A stretch of DNA of 64,000 bases from Brienomyrus brachyistius. Its lineage: Eukaryota > Chordata > Actinopteri > Osteoglossiformes > Mormyridae. Below the pieces are notes generated by a model. That model saw nothing but the letters and a program-made list of their open reading frames with translations, was not told where the DNA came from and made no database searches. A program made the position numbers and the translations under genes. Where the stretch lies: assembly GCF_023856365.1 (NCBI RefSeq), contig NC_064535.1, forward strand, positions 10,994,363-11,058,362. Reading direction: 5' to 3'. Positions 23,456 through 34,000 of this stretch are shown here, piece after piece (within the stretch, counting starts at the first letter, position 1; each line of letters starts with the position of its first letter).

Positions 23456-23850
23456 AATAATAATAATAATAATATATTTCATTTATGTAGCATTTTTCAA
23501 GATCTCAAAGACACAAACAGAGAATAAGGTAAAGTAAACAGATAAAAAATTAAACATATTATGGATAGGGAAGGTTATATGCTGAACAAAGAAAAAAGTT
23601 TTTATCAGAGATCAATTGACATATAGCGGTAGGGATGGAGGTCCAAAGTCCCGGAGCTAAGCAGGAAAACACGCGGTCACCATAGCCGTGTGGAAGGCCG
23701 GACGAGAAGAGAGAATCCAAGGGTTAGGGGAGGCTGGGAGAAGCAATTCAGTAAGACGCAGCTTGGTTATTAAGAGCTTTGAATGTTAGAAGAAGTATTT
23801 TATAGTGGATGCATAATTTTAAATGCTCTGAAGTATGACTGTGATGTGCT
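23456..23850. repeat. probable interspersed repeat with (AAT)n start
   Basis: It begins with an AAT run (23,456-23,475) joined to atatttcatttatgtagcat, a phrase typical of dispersed fish repeats. A more GC-rich block follows (about 23,640-23,740). I infer a repeat from its texture; no family or terminal repeats were found. Confidence 0.35.
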
Positions 23851-23867
23851 GGTAGGAGCGCAAAAGC

Positions 23868-24095
23868 GTATGAGATACTAAGTTGAAATGATGAGTTGTA
23901 AGTCATAATTATCAGATAGTAAGTCGAAATTATGGGATACTTAGTTGGAATTATGAGATACCATGTCCTAATTATGAGATACTAAGCCATAAGTTTGAGG
24001 AAATAAGTTTAAATTTTGAGATACAAAGTCGAAATTATGAGATACTAAACCATAATTATGAGATACTAAGCTTAAATTATGAGACACAGCATACA
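23868..24095. repeat. diverged ~22-bp minisatellite
   Basis: About ten imperfect copies of a unit close to GAGATACTAAGTCGAAATTA, often with ATAATTATGAGATACTAAG. The copies differ by substitutions and 1-2-bp indels, so the array is old. Confidence 0.8.
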
Positions 24096-25872
24096 TTAGT
24101 ATCCCATAATTTTGACTTAGTGTCTTGTTTTCAATGGCGGAAACAGGCTTCCAATATACATGCAATAATTTGCAAATAAAAAAAAATCAATATACTTCTT
24201 CTTTATAAGCATGCCAAATGATCAACAAAAATATGATTGCATGGTAAACTGTGTCAAAGGCTGTACCATAGGTTATACCAGCGGAGAGCCCACACAAGCA
24301 CTGAACAATTTTAACGAAGTTCAATTTGTTTTCTTTTTTTACAATCACTGTCACTGTGTTACGATACATGACGGTTTTTGGGTTATGCCCCGCATGTGGA
24401 TTCCAGAATGGCCCCCCGGCTACACTAATCCCAGAACACATCCCGAACGCAGGCATAAACTGACAATGGTAAAGATGAGCTTAGAGAGAGCTGATAAACA
24501 TTCCACAGACGGTTTAGTGGGACTTGGGTCCATTGGATGGGTAGTGGGTTTAGTTTTCGAAATTCATGACCTCATTTCTTCCTCACTAAATAAACGGAAG
24601 TTGCAAAGGCAATGCTGGGGGAAGGTATCTTGATCAACACTTTCAGAATTTAATAGTTACTAATACTAATGGTTACTAATACTAATAGTTATTGTTAAGG
24701 AAATTCAGTAGGTCATTGGTGGTAGGTGGAAAGAGTTGTTGATGAAACCTGCATTTTATGATCACACAGATTTGGCCTGGGCCAATGGGTGCAGGAGAAA
24801 TTTCGAAGTGGGGGAGGGGGGGTCTAAACAATAAGTAAAAGGTCTAAAGTTTATCCAGCCACACTTGATGAGGCATTCGGCGTGATTTAAGATACTAAAC
24901 ATTTTAATTGACACTGGCCGACATACATACGATGTTGTAGTGTTGTCTGATATAGGGTCACCCAAAAATGGCCTATTAGACAACAGCATAAACAACAGAT
25001 TTCTCTACAGTTTAAACTTACTGAACCCCTCGTATACTGTAATGTTACATATTGTGTGAGGACACATTCATAGATTTATTCCAATAGCCATAATGTGACA
25101 TTAGGTCAAATTCGGATTAAGTCGTTTTCTTTGTTGCAATAACATAAATCAGCCTGTCAGAGATATGGGTGTTGCTATTTGAAAGAAGACAGTGACAGAT
25201 CTTTGTTTTATTCTGAGTTGCCTTCTTTCTGTACTACATACTGCTTTGGTCCGTGTGAGCAAAACTGCATGTAGCACAATTTAAAGCAGCTCAGTTCTCA
25301 ACTTGTTCAGGACCCAAAACCCACAGCGGCAGAATACAAAAAGAAGCAGGACTGAAGACTGATAAAGTTAGGGAGAAGTCCTTCATCAATGAAAAACGGA
25401 GAAGAACCAGGTTGGAGTTTATGAAAAATGTATATTTTACACAGAAGTATGCCCATAAATTGAGAAATTGCTGTATCTCTCTGTTTAATATCCAGAAAGG
25501 CCTTAATGAGATTTCCCATTTCATGGTTTATGTCCACCAAATATCTAAATGTTCTGTGAAGACAGAAGGACAAACTAAGCTGTGCATCTTGCTGAATGAA
25601 CAAAGAGTATTTCAATACAAAAACAGATTTTCAGTGTCCAAGGCTCAACTGATTACTTCATAACTGTTTCTGGCAAAGTGGTAATGTGCCATTAGCAGCT
25701 GTATCAGTGACATCACTTGTATCCTGTTTGAAGTGGTGTTGCAGGCTCGTTTCTTTTCAGTTTAGCTAACCAACCCATCCATGTTCCAATCTGTTGTCCT
25801 ATCCAAAGCAGCACAGGGCACAAAGCAGATGCATAACTTTGACATGACACTAGTACATTGATGGGCACATCC

Positions 25873-25876
<4 letters not shown>

Positions 25877-25924
<48 letters not shown>
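25877..25924. repeat. (AC)n microsatellite
   Basis: About 24 AC units with one interruption at each edge. Confidence 0.95.
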
Positions 25925-25930
<6 letters not shown>

Positions 25931-25983
25931 AAAATCATACTCTATTTGCAATTTAGAGACCTTTGCAATTTAACCTAACTGCA

Positions 25984-26092
25984 TGTTGGAGAAAGCGTCA
26001 GGCTTTCCACTCCAACTCTGCACACAGGACCAAACTACAATACAGTATATGTTGGAGAAAGCGACAGGCTTTCCACTCCAACTCTGTACACA
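25984..26092. repeat. two 43-bp direct copies, 66-bp period
   Basis: TGTTGGAGAAAGCG(T/A)CAG... occurs at 25,984-26,026 and 26,050-26,092 with two differences. On the minus strand each copy ends CTTTCTCCAACA. Further right on that strand are ACTATAAATAAAGG (near 26,208-26,221) and TTTAAATAG. This could be the duplicated edge of an LTR running to about 26,330, but no matching end was found. Confidence 0.5.
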
Positions 26093-26526
26093 CCATTAAT
26101 TACGAGACAACACACTTAGAGTTTTACTTGCACAAGGGTAACCACACTCTCTGCATGATAGGCTACAAAGGAATGTGTTACAAAGGGTGGTTCCCCTTGG
26201 CACCTTTATTTATAGTCAATGGGGGGCAGGGGTCTTGGAGTGAGAACAAAGAAAAGACTGTGAGAGTAAGAAGAAGTTCTGGTTTTACTCAGGTGGACAA
26301 CTATTTAAACACGTGCTCAGGATACGTGTAAACTAATATAATCTAAAGTATGAAGGTAAAGGAAAACAAAATAATGTATATACATATTTACACTCATTGC
26401 TGATTATACAGAAATGATAACAAATGATTACTAACAGTTTCTTCAACCTAACACTGCATGTCTGCGAGTGAAAACCTAATCGACACAGGCAGAGCATGCA
26501 GTGTCCACAGAGGCATGAATTGTAGC

Positions 26527-26831
26527 TGTCATAAGACGAGAGACAAAAGACCCAAAGGAAGGTGTTTGGCAAACAAAAAGGGGTTTATTGAGTTGAATGG
26601 GAGCAGGGAAACAAACAAGGCCAAAAGGGGTCCAAAAAAAGAAGGCGAGTACAGGGAAAGACACAGGCAGACAGGAAGCGCAACATCAATGACCCAGCTG
26701 ATGCTAACGAGACAAACAGGTACTTAAAGGCAAAGACTAACGAAGAACAACTAGCAACAGGTGTGGCTCATCAGGGCCACTTTAGGGAGGAGACAGGAGG
26801 GTCAGGCAGACATGATAGGCAGGACGTTACA
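26527..26831 (-). mobile_element. probable solo LTR, Ty3/gypsy-like
   Basis: On the minus strand the 305-bp segment starts TGTAACGTCC and ends CTTATGACA. It has a CTTTAAGTACC promoter-like motif in the middle and AATAAACCCC about 50 bp before the end. The layout, size and AATAAA...TTTGCC wording resemble the 307-bp LTR of the 7,656 element without being a copy. No clean target duplication (GTAGC versus GTGGT), so it is older. Confidence 0.55.
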
Positions 26832-26909
26832 GTGGTCTAGCTAGACAAAATGTTACGTTTTATTTTTACAGTATTTCATATGTCCACAGCATTACTGGAA
26901 AATTAGATT

Positions 26910-27052
26910 AGAAGGTGCCTTGCGATGGGTTGGCATCCCATCCTGGGTTATTCCCCAACTTGTTCCCTTAGCCTCCAGGATAAATTCCGGACCCCCAGTG
27001 ACCCTGAATAGAAGAAGTGGTTTCGGAAAATGGATCGATGGATGGATGGATG
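26910..27052 (+). repeat. SINE/LINE 3' tail fragment
   Basis: Contains ggtgccttgcgatgggttgg and cccatcctgggttattcc, and ends in a (GGAT)n run at 27,032-27,052. It matches the reverse complement of 47,840-48,000, so it is a 5'-truncated copy of that SINE or its partner LINE. Confidence 0.75.
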
Positions 27053-27353
27053 TAGCAAGTGCAGGAATTGTTTTAATGAAGGACATGATAGCTTTTTATA
27101 AAATGAGTTTATATATATATATATAAACACACAGTACTGTGCAAAAGTCAAAGGTGATGATGTTTAAAAGATCTTCACATTGGTACAGTATGCAACTATG
27201 ATGTCTGTCAAAATGTGCCAGCTTTCTATTTCAGATCCTAAAATTCAGGATTTGCAGCAACCATCCACTATATCAATGTATTTTTTTACTTGACCACTAC
27301 CCCACTTTGATTGGCGTATCACTATCTCATTAAGGTAGTTAAATTGACTGAAT

Positions 27354-27366
27354 TATTGATTGATTG

Positions 27367-27402
<36 letters not shown>
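27354..27402. repeat. (ATTG)n microsatellite
   Basis: About twelve TGAT/ATTG units with one interruption (ttta at about 27,380), some 220 bp before the TIR exon of pik3ap1. Confidence 0.9.
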
Positions 27403-27403
<1 letters not shown>

Positions 27404-27626
27404 GCTGATTAGTAAAAATTTTATAAATACATGGAATGGCTGATGTGCCCCTGTCGGACTCACATACATATTCTCAATTTTCTCCTTCCTCATAATAATA
27501 TGTTTCCCAATACATGTCTGTAAAATGTTAGGGGGAAATGGTATTTTTTATTAAATATATATGCACATGCCTTCTTTTACAGTAAATTAACATGATCAAA
27601 TGAATTGTAAATGTTTTATTTTTCAG

Positions 27627-28058
27627 TTATCTCTCCAACTATTTCCACGTACAGCTACCAAGTGTTGATCGTTTACACAAGTGAGGCTGAAGAATGGGCC
27701 ACGTATCTTCAAAATGTCCTGAGCTCTTCTCAGAAGTTTTCTGACGAGTCAGTTCTTTTGTATCCAGTCACTGCTGACTTTTCTTTGGAAGAGGATGAGT
27801 TTGCTATTTTTAATGCCAGCAGATGCATTGTGCTTTTGCTATCCATGGAATTTTTGGACATGCAGAGCAACCCAGGAGTGCTTGAGACTTATAAGAAAGT
27901 GTTTCATCCTCCTAGTAAGATGGTATTGTTCTTCTGTGGGGTGTCAGAAAGTGAGCTGCTAAATGAGCATTTTGGACACTGGCATACCTGGAGGAAGCTC
28001 TATCCCGATGATGACCCAGCAATATACATTTCTACTGTTCTTGAATCTATATCTGATG
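27627..28058 (+). CDS. pik3ap1: pik3ap1 exon: TIR domain
   Basis: Encodes 144 codons covering the whole TIR domain. The betaA strand is QVLIVYTSEAEEW, followed by ASRCIVLLLSMEFLD and KMVLFFCGVSESEL, and it ends at ESISD|G. It starts after tttttcag with one codon base borrowed from exon 1 and ends in phase 1 before GTATGT. TIR-TIR contacts let BCAP dampen Toll-like receptor signalling. An in-frame ATG at 27,611 overlaps the acceptor and could serve an alternative transcript that starts within the intron. Confidence 0.95.
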
Positions 28059-31000
28059 GTATGTATGCATTTGCTATATGTGCATTAATTTCCGATATTG
28101 TGCTATCGGAAAGACAATTGAAATACCGTTACTATTAACCAATTCAAAACCACCATAAAATGAATATTTAAAGTAAATATTTACATGTGCGGTACATTGC
28201 GGAATTTGGTATCTTTTTCTGTTTTACTATTTCTTCATATATTACATAACCAGATATAATCCAAATGCTTTGCCTTCTTGAATATTTAGCTAAAGCCAAC
28301 CACCTAAGTATAGTAACATGCAAATTAAAGCTGCATCAAAGAATGTTGTTGATTCTGCCTTAGAATCTCTGATCTCCTTAGTAAGCGGAAGACGTGCAGT
28401 TATTCCAGTGGTTGTCAAAGTCGGTCCTCAGGCCCCACTGCCCTGCTTGTTTTCCAGCTATCCCTGCCCTACATACTGCTGATTACCTGGATCAGGTGTG
28501 TTCAGTCAATCAGAAGCTGAAAGACAGCTGGGACTTGTGTGCGGAAAAAGGGATATCAGGAAAACAAGCAGGGCAGTGGGTCCCGAGGACCGAGTTCGAG
28601 AACCACTGAGTTATTCTAACTGCAGTGTCTAAAATGCCAGTAGAGTACGATTGTGTGCATGTGTGTTTGCCTTGTGATGGACTGGAATCTTTTGCAGTGC
28701 AGTGACTGTGCAGTCAGTGCTCTCACTCTTGTTTTATATGTGACTTCTAGAATAGACCTCATGTCTTTTCCCACCTGCCACTCCTTCCTATTAAAACTGT
28801 CATTGCGAGACTTTGCCACAACTTATTTATTTCATACACCCTGCTGCCTTGCATCCTCACTTCTTTGTGTCCTTATCGCCTCCCCTCTACCAGGGTGAAT
28901 CATTCCAAGGTCCAGAAATCAGGGAATGTCCTGCCTGCCCACCTGCCTGGCTGTTCTTGTCGGTCGCATGACTGTCTCACCTTGCTTACTTGCCTTCTGC
29001 CTAAGCCAGTGTAGCTGCCCATCAGCCTGCTTGCCAGGGACATAGCCAGACTTTGTACAATGGGGTGGCCAGACAGGGTAATATTTAGCCCACTATGTGG
29101 GGTCCTTGGTATATTTTGCTGACCTGGGGGCATGTGCAAGCATTATCCATTATCATCTCACAATGAAGTTGGAGATGCCACAATCAAAATATGGAATGAA
29201 ATGCTCCATATTTAATTTTTATTTTTTGGTGAGGAGTGGCCACATATTTACTAGGGGGGTCCATAGCCACCCCTTAGATCCACCCCTGCTGCCTGCCTGT
29301 GCTGTCCTGCCAACTGCCTGAATTTACCTGGCACTAAATTACATAAACTTTTTCTGCCGGTGCCCACTAATGAAGGACAGAATTAAACATGTGTGTCCAT
29401 GAGGGACTGGTATCCTGTCCAGGTTATATCACATCCTTGTGCCCTATTCTGCTTGTGTTAGTCTCTAACGACACTGCAACCCTGACCAAGACAAGAGCTA
29501 GGAAGGTGGATGGATGGAAAAAAATCTTACAAATTGACTTTTTAGGAAAAAGGAAATAATAACTGAGAAATTGCAAAGTTTTGGGAGTTGAAAGTTACTT
29601 TTCAGTACGGAAGACCTGGGATTCACTTATACACTTCCTTGGTAAGAAGTATTCGTTTTGAAAAATATTCCCGTAAACACTCAAAGGATGGAAATTTGTG
29701 TCATATTTGTTTAACAGGTGATGATGATAGGACAACAAATGAAACTGAAACAGAAACAGCTGAATATACAACTCAAATGGCTGAGAGAGAAGAAGGTGAA
29801 GGTGAACCTTCCGTATCAATACTGGAGTGTTCAAGGGTAGTGCAGCTACCTCAGGAAGATTGTGTGAGCAAGCAGGAGGCCCAGACGCCGCATGGTAATG
29901 ATGAAAATGTCTGTCTCATAGTCCAACCGGACAGAATACTTTGTGGGGTAAGAACATATTTAAAAAATTATAGTGAGTGAATAAATAAACTTATAAAGAA
30001 ATAAATAGAAATTCTGTGCAAAGCATTTCAGTAACGACTTACATGTATAAAATTGTATCTCTAAAATGGTATCCCCACCTATGGATCATGCAGTTGCCAA
30101 ACCTGCAGTCAATCATTGTCCAATTAATCTCTATTCTATGCTGCTGCTCTGATTGAAGGTGTCTCGATTTCCTGGCTCCACGTGTTTTAGCGATTTGAAT
30201 TGTTTTTGCTGGTCCTGGTTTGTTCTCTGCTTGTTTTCTAGTCTAGTTTGCTGCTTGCCTGAAACTCCTTTATTCTATGATTTTGTCATTGGTTACTCGG
30301 AACTGGGTAACGAGCAGCTCATCCATGTATTTCAAAGTTAATGACCTCCGAAACACACCATAAAAAGAGGAAACGTATAAAAGACAGAAGATCATGCAGC
30401 AAAAATCAGAAATTCTTGTGTTTTGTCTTGCAAACATAAAATTAGAAACATACCTTCTAAAGAAGAAAAAAATAAATATTGAGTTTTTGCAAGTAATAAC
30501 CAGCATATAATGATTTTAAAAGTCTAATGTGAATTATCTAGATAGTTTTCACATTCTGCTACAGTAGTTGTAGCTTTCGCAGCGTTGTCTGAGTAAATTT
30601 AAGATTTTGCTCATTCTTTTCATTTATTTATTATGCATCAAAATGAAAATGCTGGTAATTTTCCATTTTTGGTAGTCTCTTGAAATAGTATCAAATATCT
30701 AAAATTGTGCTACCTTAAACCAGTATTTCTCAGTAGCGTAGCCCAAAAATGGGTCACGGGACCATTTTCAGTGGGTCACGAGGTGTGTGGTTGAAACCCC
30801 CACCCCCAGCGGAAAGTTTCACTGTTAGCACCCACCCCCAGGCAGACAAATTTTACAAATTACATGTTACCTTTAGGTAACTGCACTTTAAAAAAAAAAA
30901 AACATTTAAAAAATGACCTGAGGGTCCACCAGCTGAGAACCACAACGTTAAACCAATGATGCAAGTTTGGTTTCACCATTAGTAGTGACCAAATCACATG

Positions 31001-34000
31001 TCCAGCAGGCACTTTTGTCCAAAGCGGTGCACAAGCAAGGCAAATAGCACATTGCAATGCATGCTGTCAAGGAGTCAACTAGGCATGCTAAGCTTCCAGT
31101 GAAGCAACAGTGCACCAGTACGAACAGTACGAACCCCATAAAACTGTTCAAGGGCCAGAAGTAGAACATAAGAGCATTCAATGAGTATAAACAGGCATAA
31201 GGTTAGAAGAAGCACAAAGTTGATTGTGACACGTCCCTCCCCAAATGCTTAAAACAAATGTCCAGTGGTGCAAATGAAAACAAAAATGTTTTGTGTATGT
31301 GTGTGTAATGTTATAGACCAAAGTGACTATTTACATCCTCCTGAAATGTAAGTTGGACGCTCATGCAGAAACCGCAGTGGAATTTTCCTGTGAAGAACGA
31401 GGTGCAACAAGAGAGGCAGGGACAATTGAAAATGAATATACTGTGAGCGTCATGTCACCCGGTAAGAGCCAAAGAGGAACATCAGAATATCACATAGAAG
31501 TGAATAAGGAACTCAAAACAATAATTTTATTGCTTTTGCCTCAAGCTAAATAACAGTGTATGACCTTTAATGAAGTAAATGTTTTAGGAATTTTCATATC
31601 TACAGATGACATTAGATCTGAAACTGTGCCTCTAATCATTATTTCAGAGATGCCTTCGGGACGTGTTTTGCTTTCTCTGTATAGCGATGACTTGATTGTC
31701 TGCTCAAAGTCTCTGACGTATTTCACTGGCATGGAGGAAGTCAATAGGTATCTGGAAAGTGTAACAAATCCCTTGGAATTTTTCAGTCAGGTAAAAGATA
31801 TATATGCATTTGCCCACCAAAATGAAGTGAAAGTATTTAAATATTTGAATATCAGTACAGTGTGGGTGTAGGCAGCACTGATCCAGCAGGTTTTCTGTCC
31901 TACCTGGACTCCACCAAGAACCACATCTGGTATCAGGCAGATAGAAACTCATCAGGTAGGATAGAAAACCTGTTGGGTACCGACACTGCAGGATCAGGGT
32001 TGTCTGCCCCTCATGTAGTGTTTTTAATGTACCCTATTCACTATAATTCTTTGACAGCCTAAAACTTTTCCAGCACAATGTACACAAACAAGCATACATA
32101 CATGCTTAGAAATACATTGTATGTCTGAATTGGTGTCATTTTATTTATTATACATGTTCAGGCTTTCAACATCACATCCAACTGCAGAGAATCTCTGGAC
32201 AAGGTGCTGGCAGATCTACTTAAAAGTAGAATTCCAGCAAGTGGCTTTGAAATCTTTGGAATAAACCAACTTGAAGAAGAAAACATGTCTGCTTGTAAGT
32301 ATTTGTGCCTATAGACGGTTATGTCAATATATGACAATATTTCAGTATCAATGCAGTGTCATTGCATTAATTACTTTATTCTACTTTTATTTGTGTCTCT
32401 CTAAATTATGTATGTGTATTGTCTAAATATTGAATCAGGTTAAATCTGTACTTGTAATTTTACTTTGCATTCAAAAAGCATGAATTTAGCTGAATCGCGA
32501 TTTAAAATGCAAAGTGCATGTGTGATGGACAGGCATCCCATGTAGTGTATACAGAATGGATGAGTAGAGAGATGTTTAAATGGAGTTTAAAAATCCAATA
32601 ATTGATCTATTTCTTAATTTATATATCTCATAGATCAACGAGATGAGGAATTACCTACATTGTTACATTTTGCTGCAAAGTATGGGCTAAAAAATCTTAT
32701 GACCCTTCTGCTGAAATGTCCCGGCGCTATGCAAGCATACAGTGTGGGCAACAAGCATGGTGATTATCCAAATAACATTGCTGAGAAGAATGGATTTTTA
32801 GACCTTAGACGGTTTATGGACAAGTATGTTGTAAGTAATCAGAAATTTATTCCCGCTAAAGAGCAAAGATGGTTAGGAACCTGACTCATAACCCAAAAGA
32901 ATTCAGATTGTGTTTTCAAAAATTGACAAGCAACACTTAACTTTATTTCAACATTTTAAACAGGAAAATGCAGGCAAAGACGAGAGTCACTTAAAGGAAA
33001 GCATCACAGAAGAGGAACCTGAAGATGTTTACGAGGCCATGTCCAAAACAGTTGAAGATAGCTTAACTCTGAACACTGAGTGTAAGGAGGACATCTATGA
33101 GTCAATGCTGGAGTTGGACCCAGATTGCATCCAAGACTTATGTATGTTTTATTTATTTTTTTTATGAGATATCACACTGCACATGATCATTATGCCAGGA
33201 ATCTGGTTTCCTACATACTTCTAATAAATAAACACATCAAGGAAAGTTCAGCATTTTAAAACAAGACTTCACTACTATTAGGAAAATACCATTATAATAC
33301 ACACATTGCACATATATACCAATAAGGCATATTTTCTTTCAGATGCCATTATTTCAGCTTTCAGTTCACCTGACAATATTTTCATTAAACATTTTTCCAC
33401 AGCTATTAGTCGGAAAAATAAAAAAAAATAATAAGACAGGCTAACTATTATTTTATCTTAGCGATAATTTAATAAAGTGGTTCTTCCATTGCAGATGAGG
33501 ACATGGAAAAAGCGATCAGGCAGTCCCTCAATCCTGAGGAGGCCATGTTGCGTTCATTTTTTCAAGGTAAAATTAATTTAAATGTGAAAAATGACTATTC
33601 CATCAACATATGGTTAAGAAACATCTACAAAGATGACTGTGACCCAGTGACAGTTCATTTACAAATTGCAGCTGGGACAACAAGCAAGGCCGAGAAATTC
33701 TTAATCTCAGTGGAGGAAACTTACGAAGAAGAAACAGATGAGGGAAATGAAAATATAGCAAGTGAGGAGGAAGAGGAAGATCCTTATAACTTTTGTGCTG
33801 CTGATGAAATTTACGACACTCTAGATGAGCTTGCTGCAGATCATATCTCACAGATTATCAGTCGTCCCCCAGCACCCATCCCTAGACCTTTGACGGTTGT
33901 CACTGCTGAGACCGAGGAAAACAAGACCTACATTTCCAGAGGTACACTTCTTTACAGCCATGAAAATATAGTAAACCTTTGAAAACTTTCACTACATTAC

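Noticed and set aside
24211..24633. 140-codon plus-strand ORF
   Set aside because: No recognisable domain, poor composition for a protein, no splice or promoter context, and it overlaps an opposite-strand chance ORF.
33566..33580. Donor-like GT after FFQG ending the exon at 33,566
   Set aside because: The downstream frame carries SRPPAPIPRP and acidic sequence expected for BCAP and runs in phase to the donor at 33,941.
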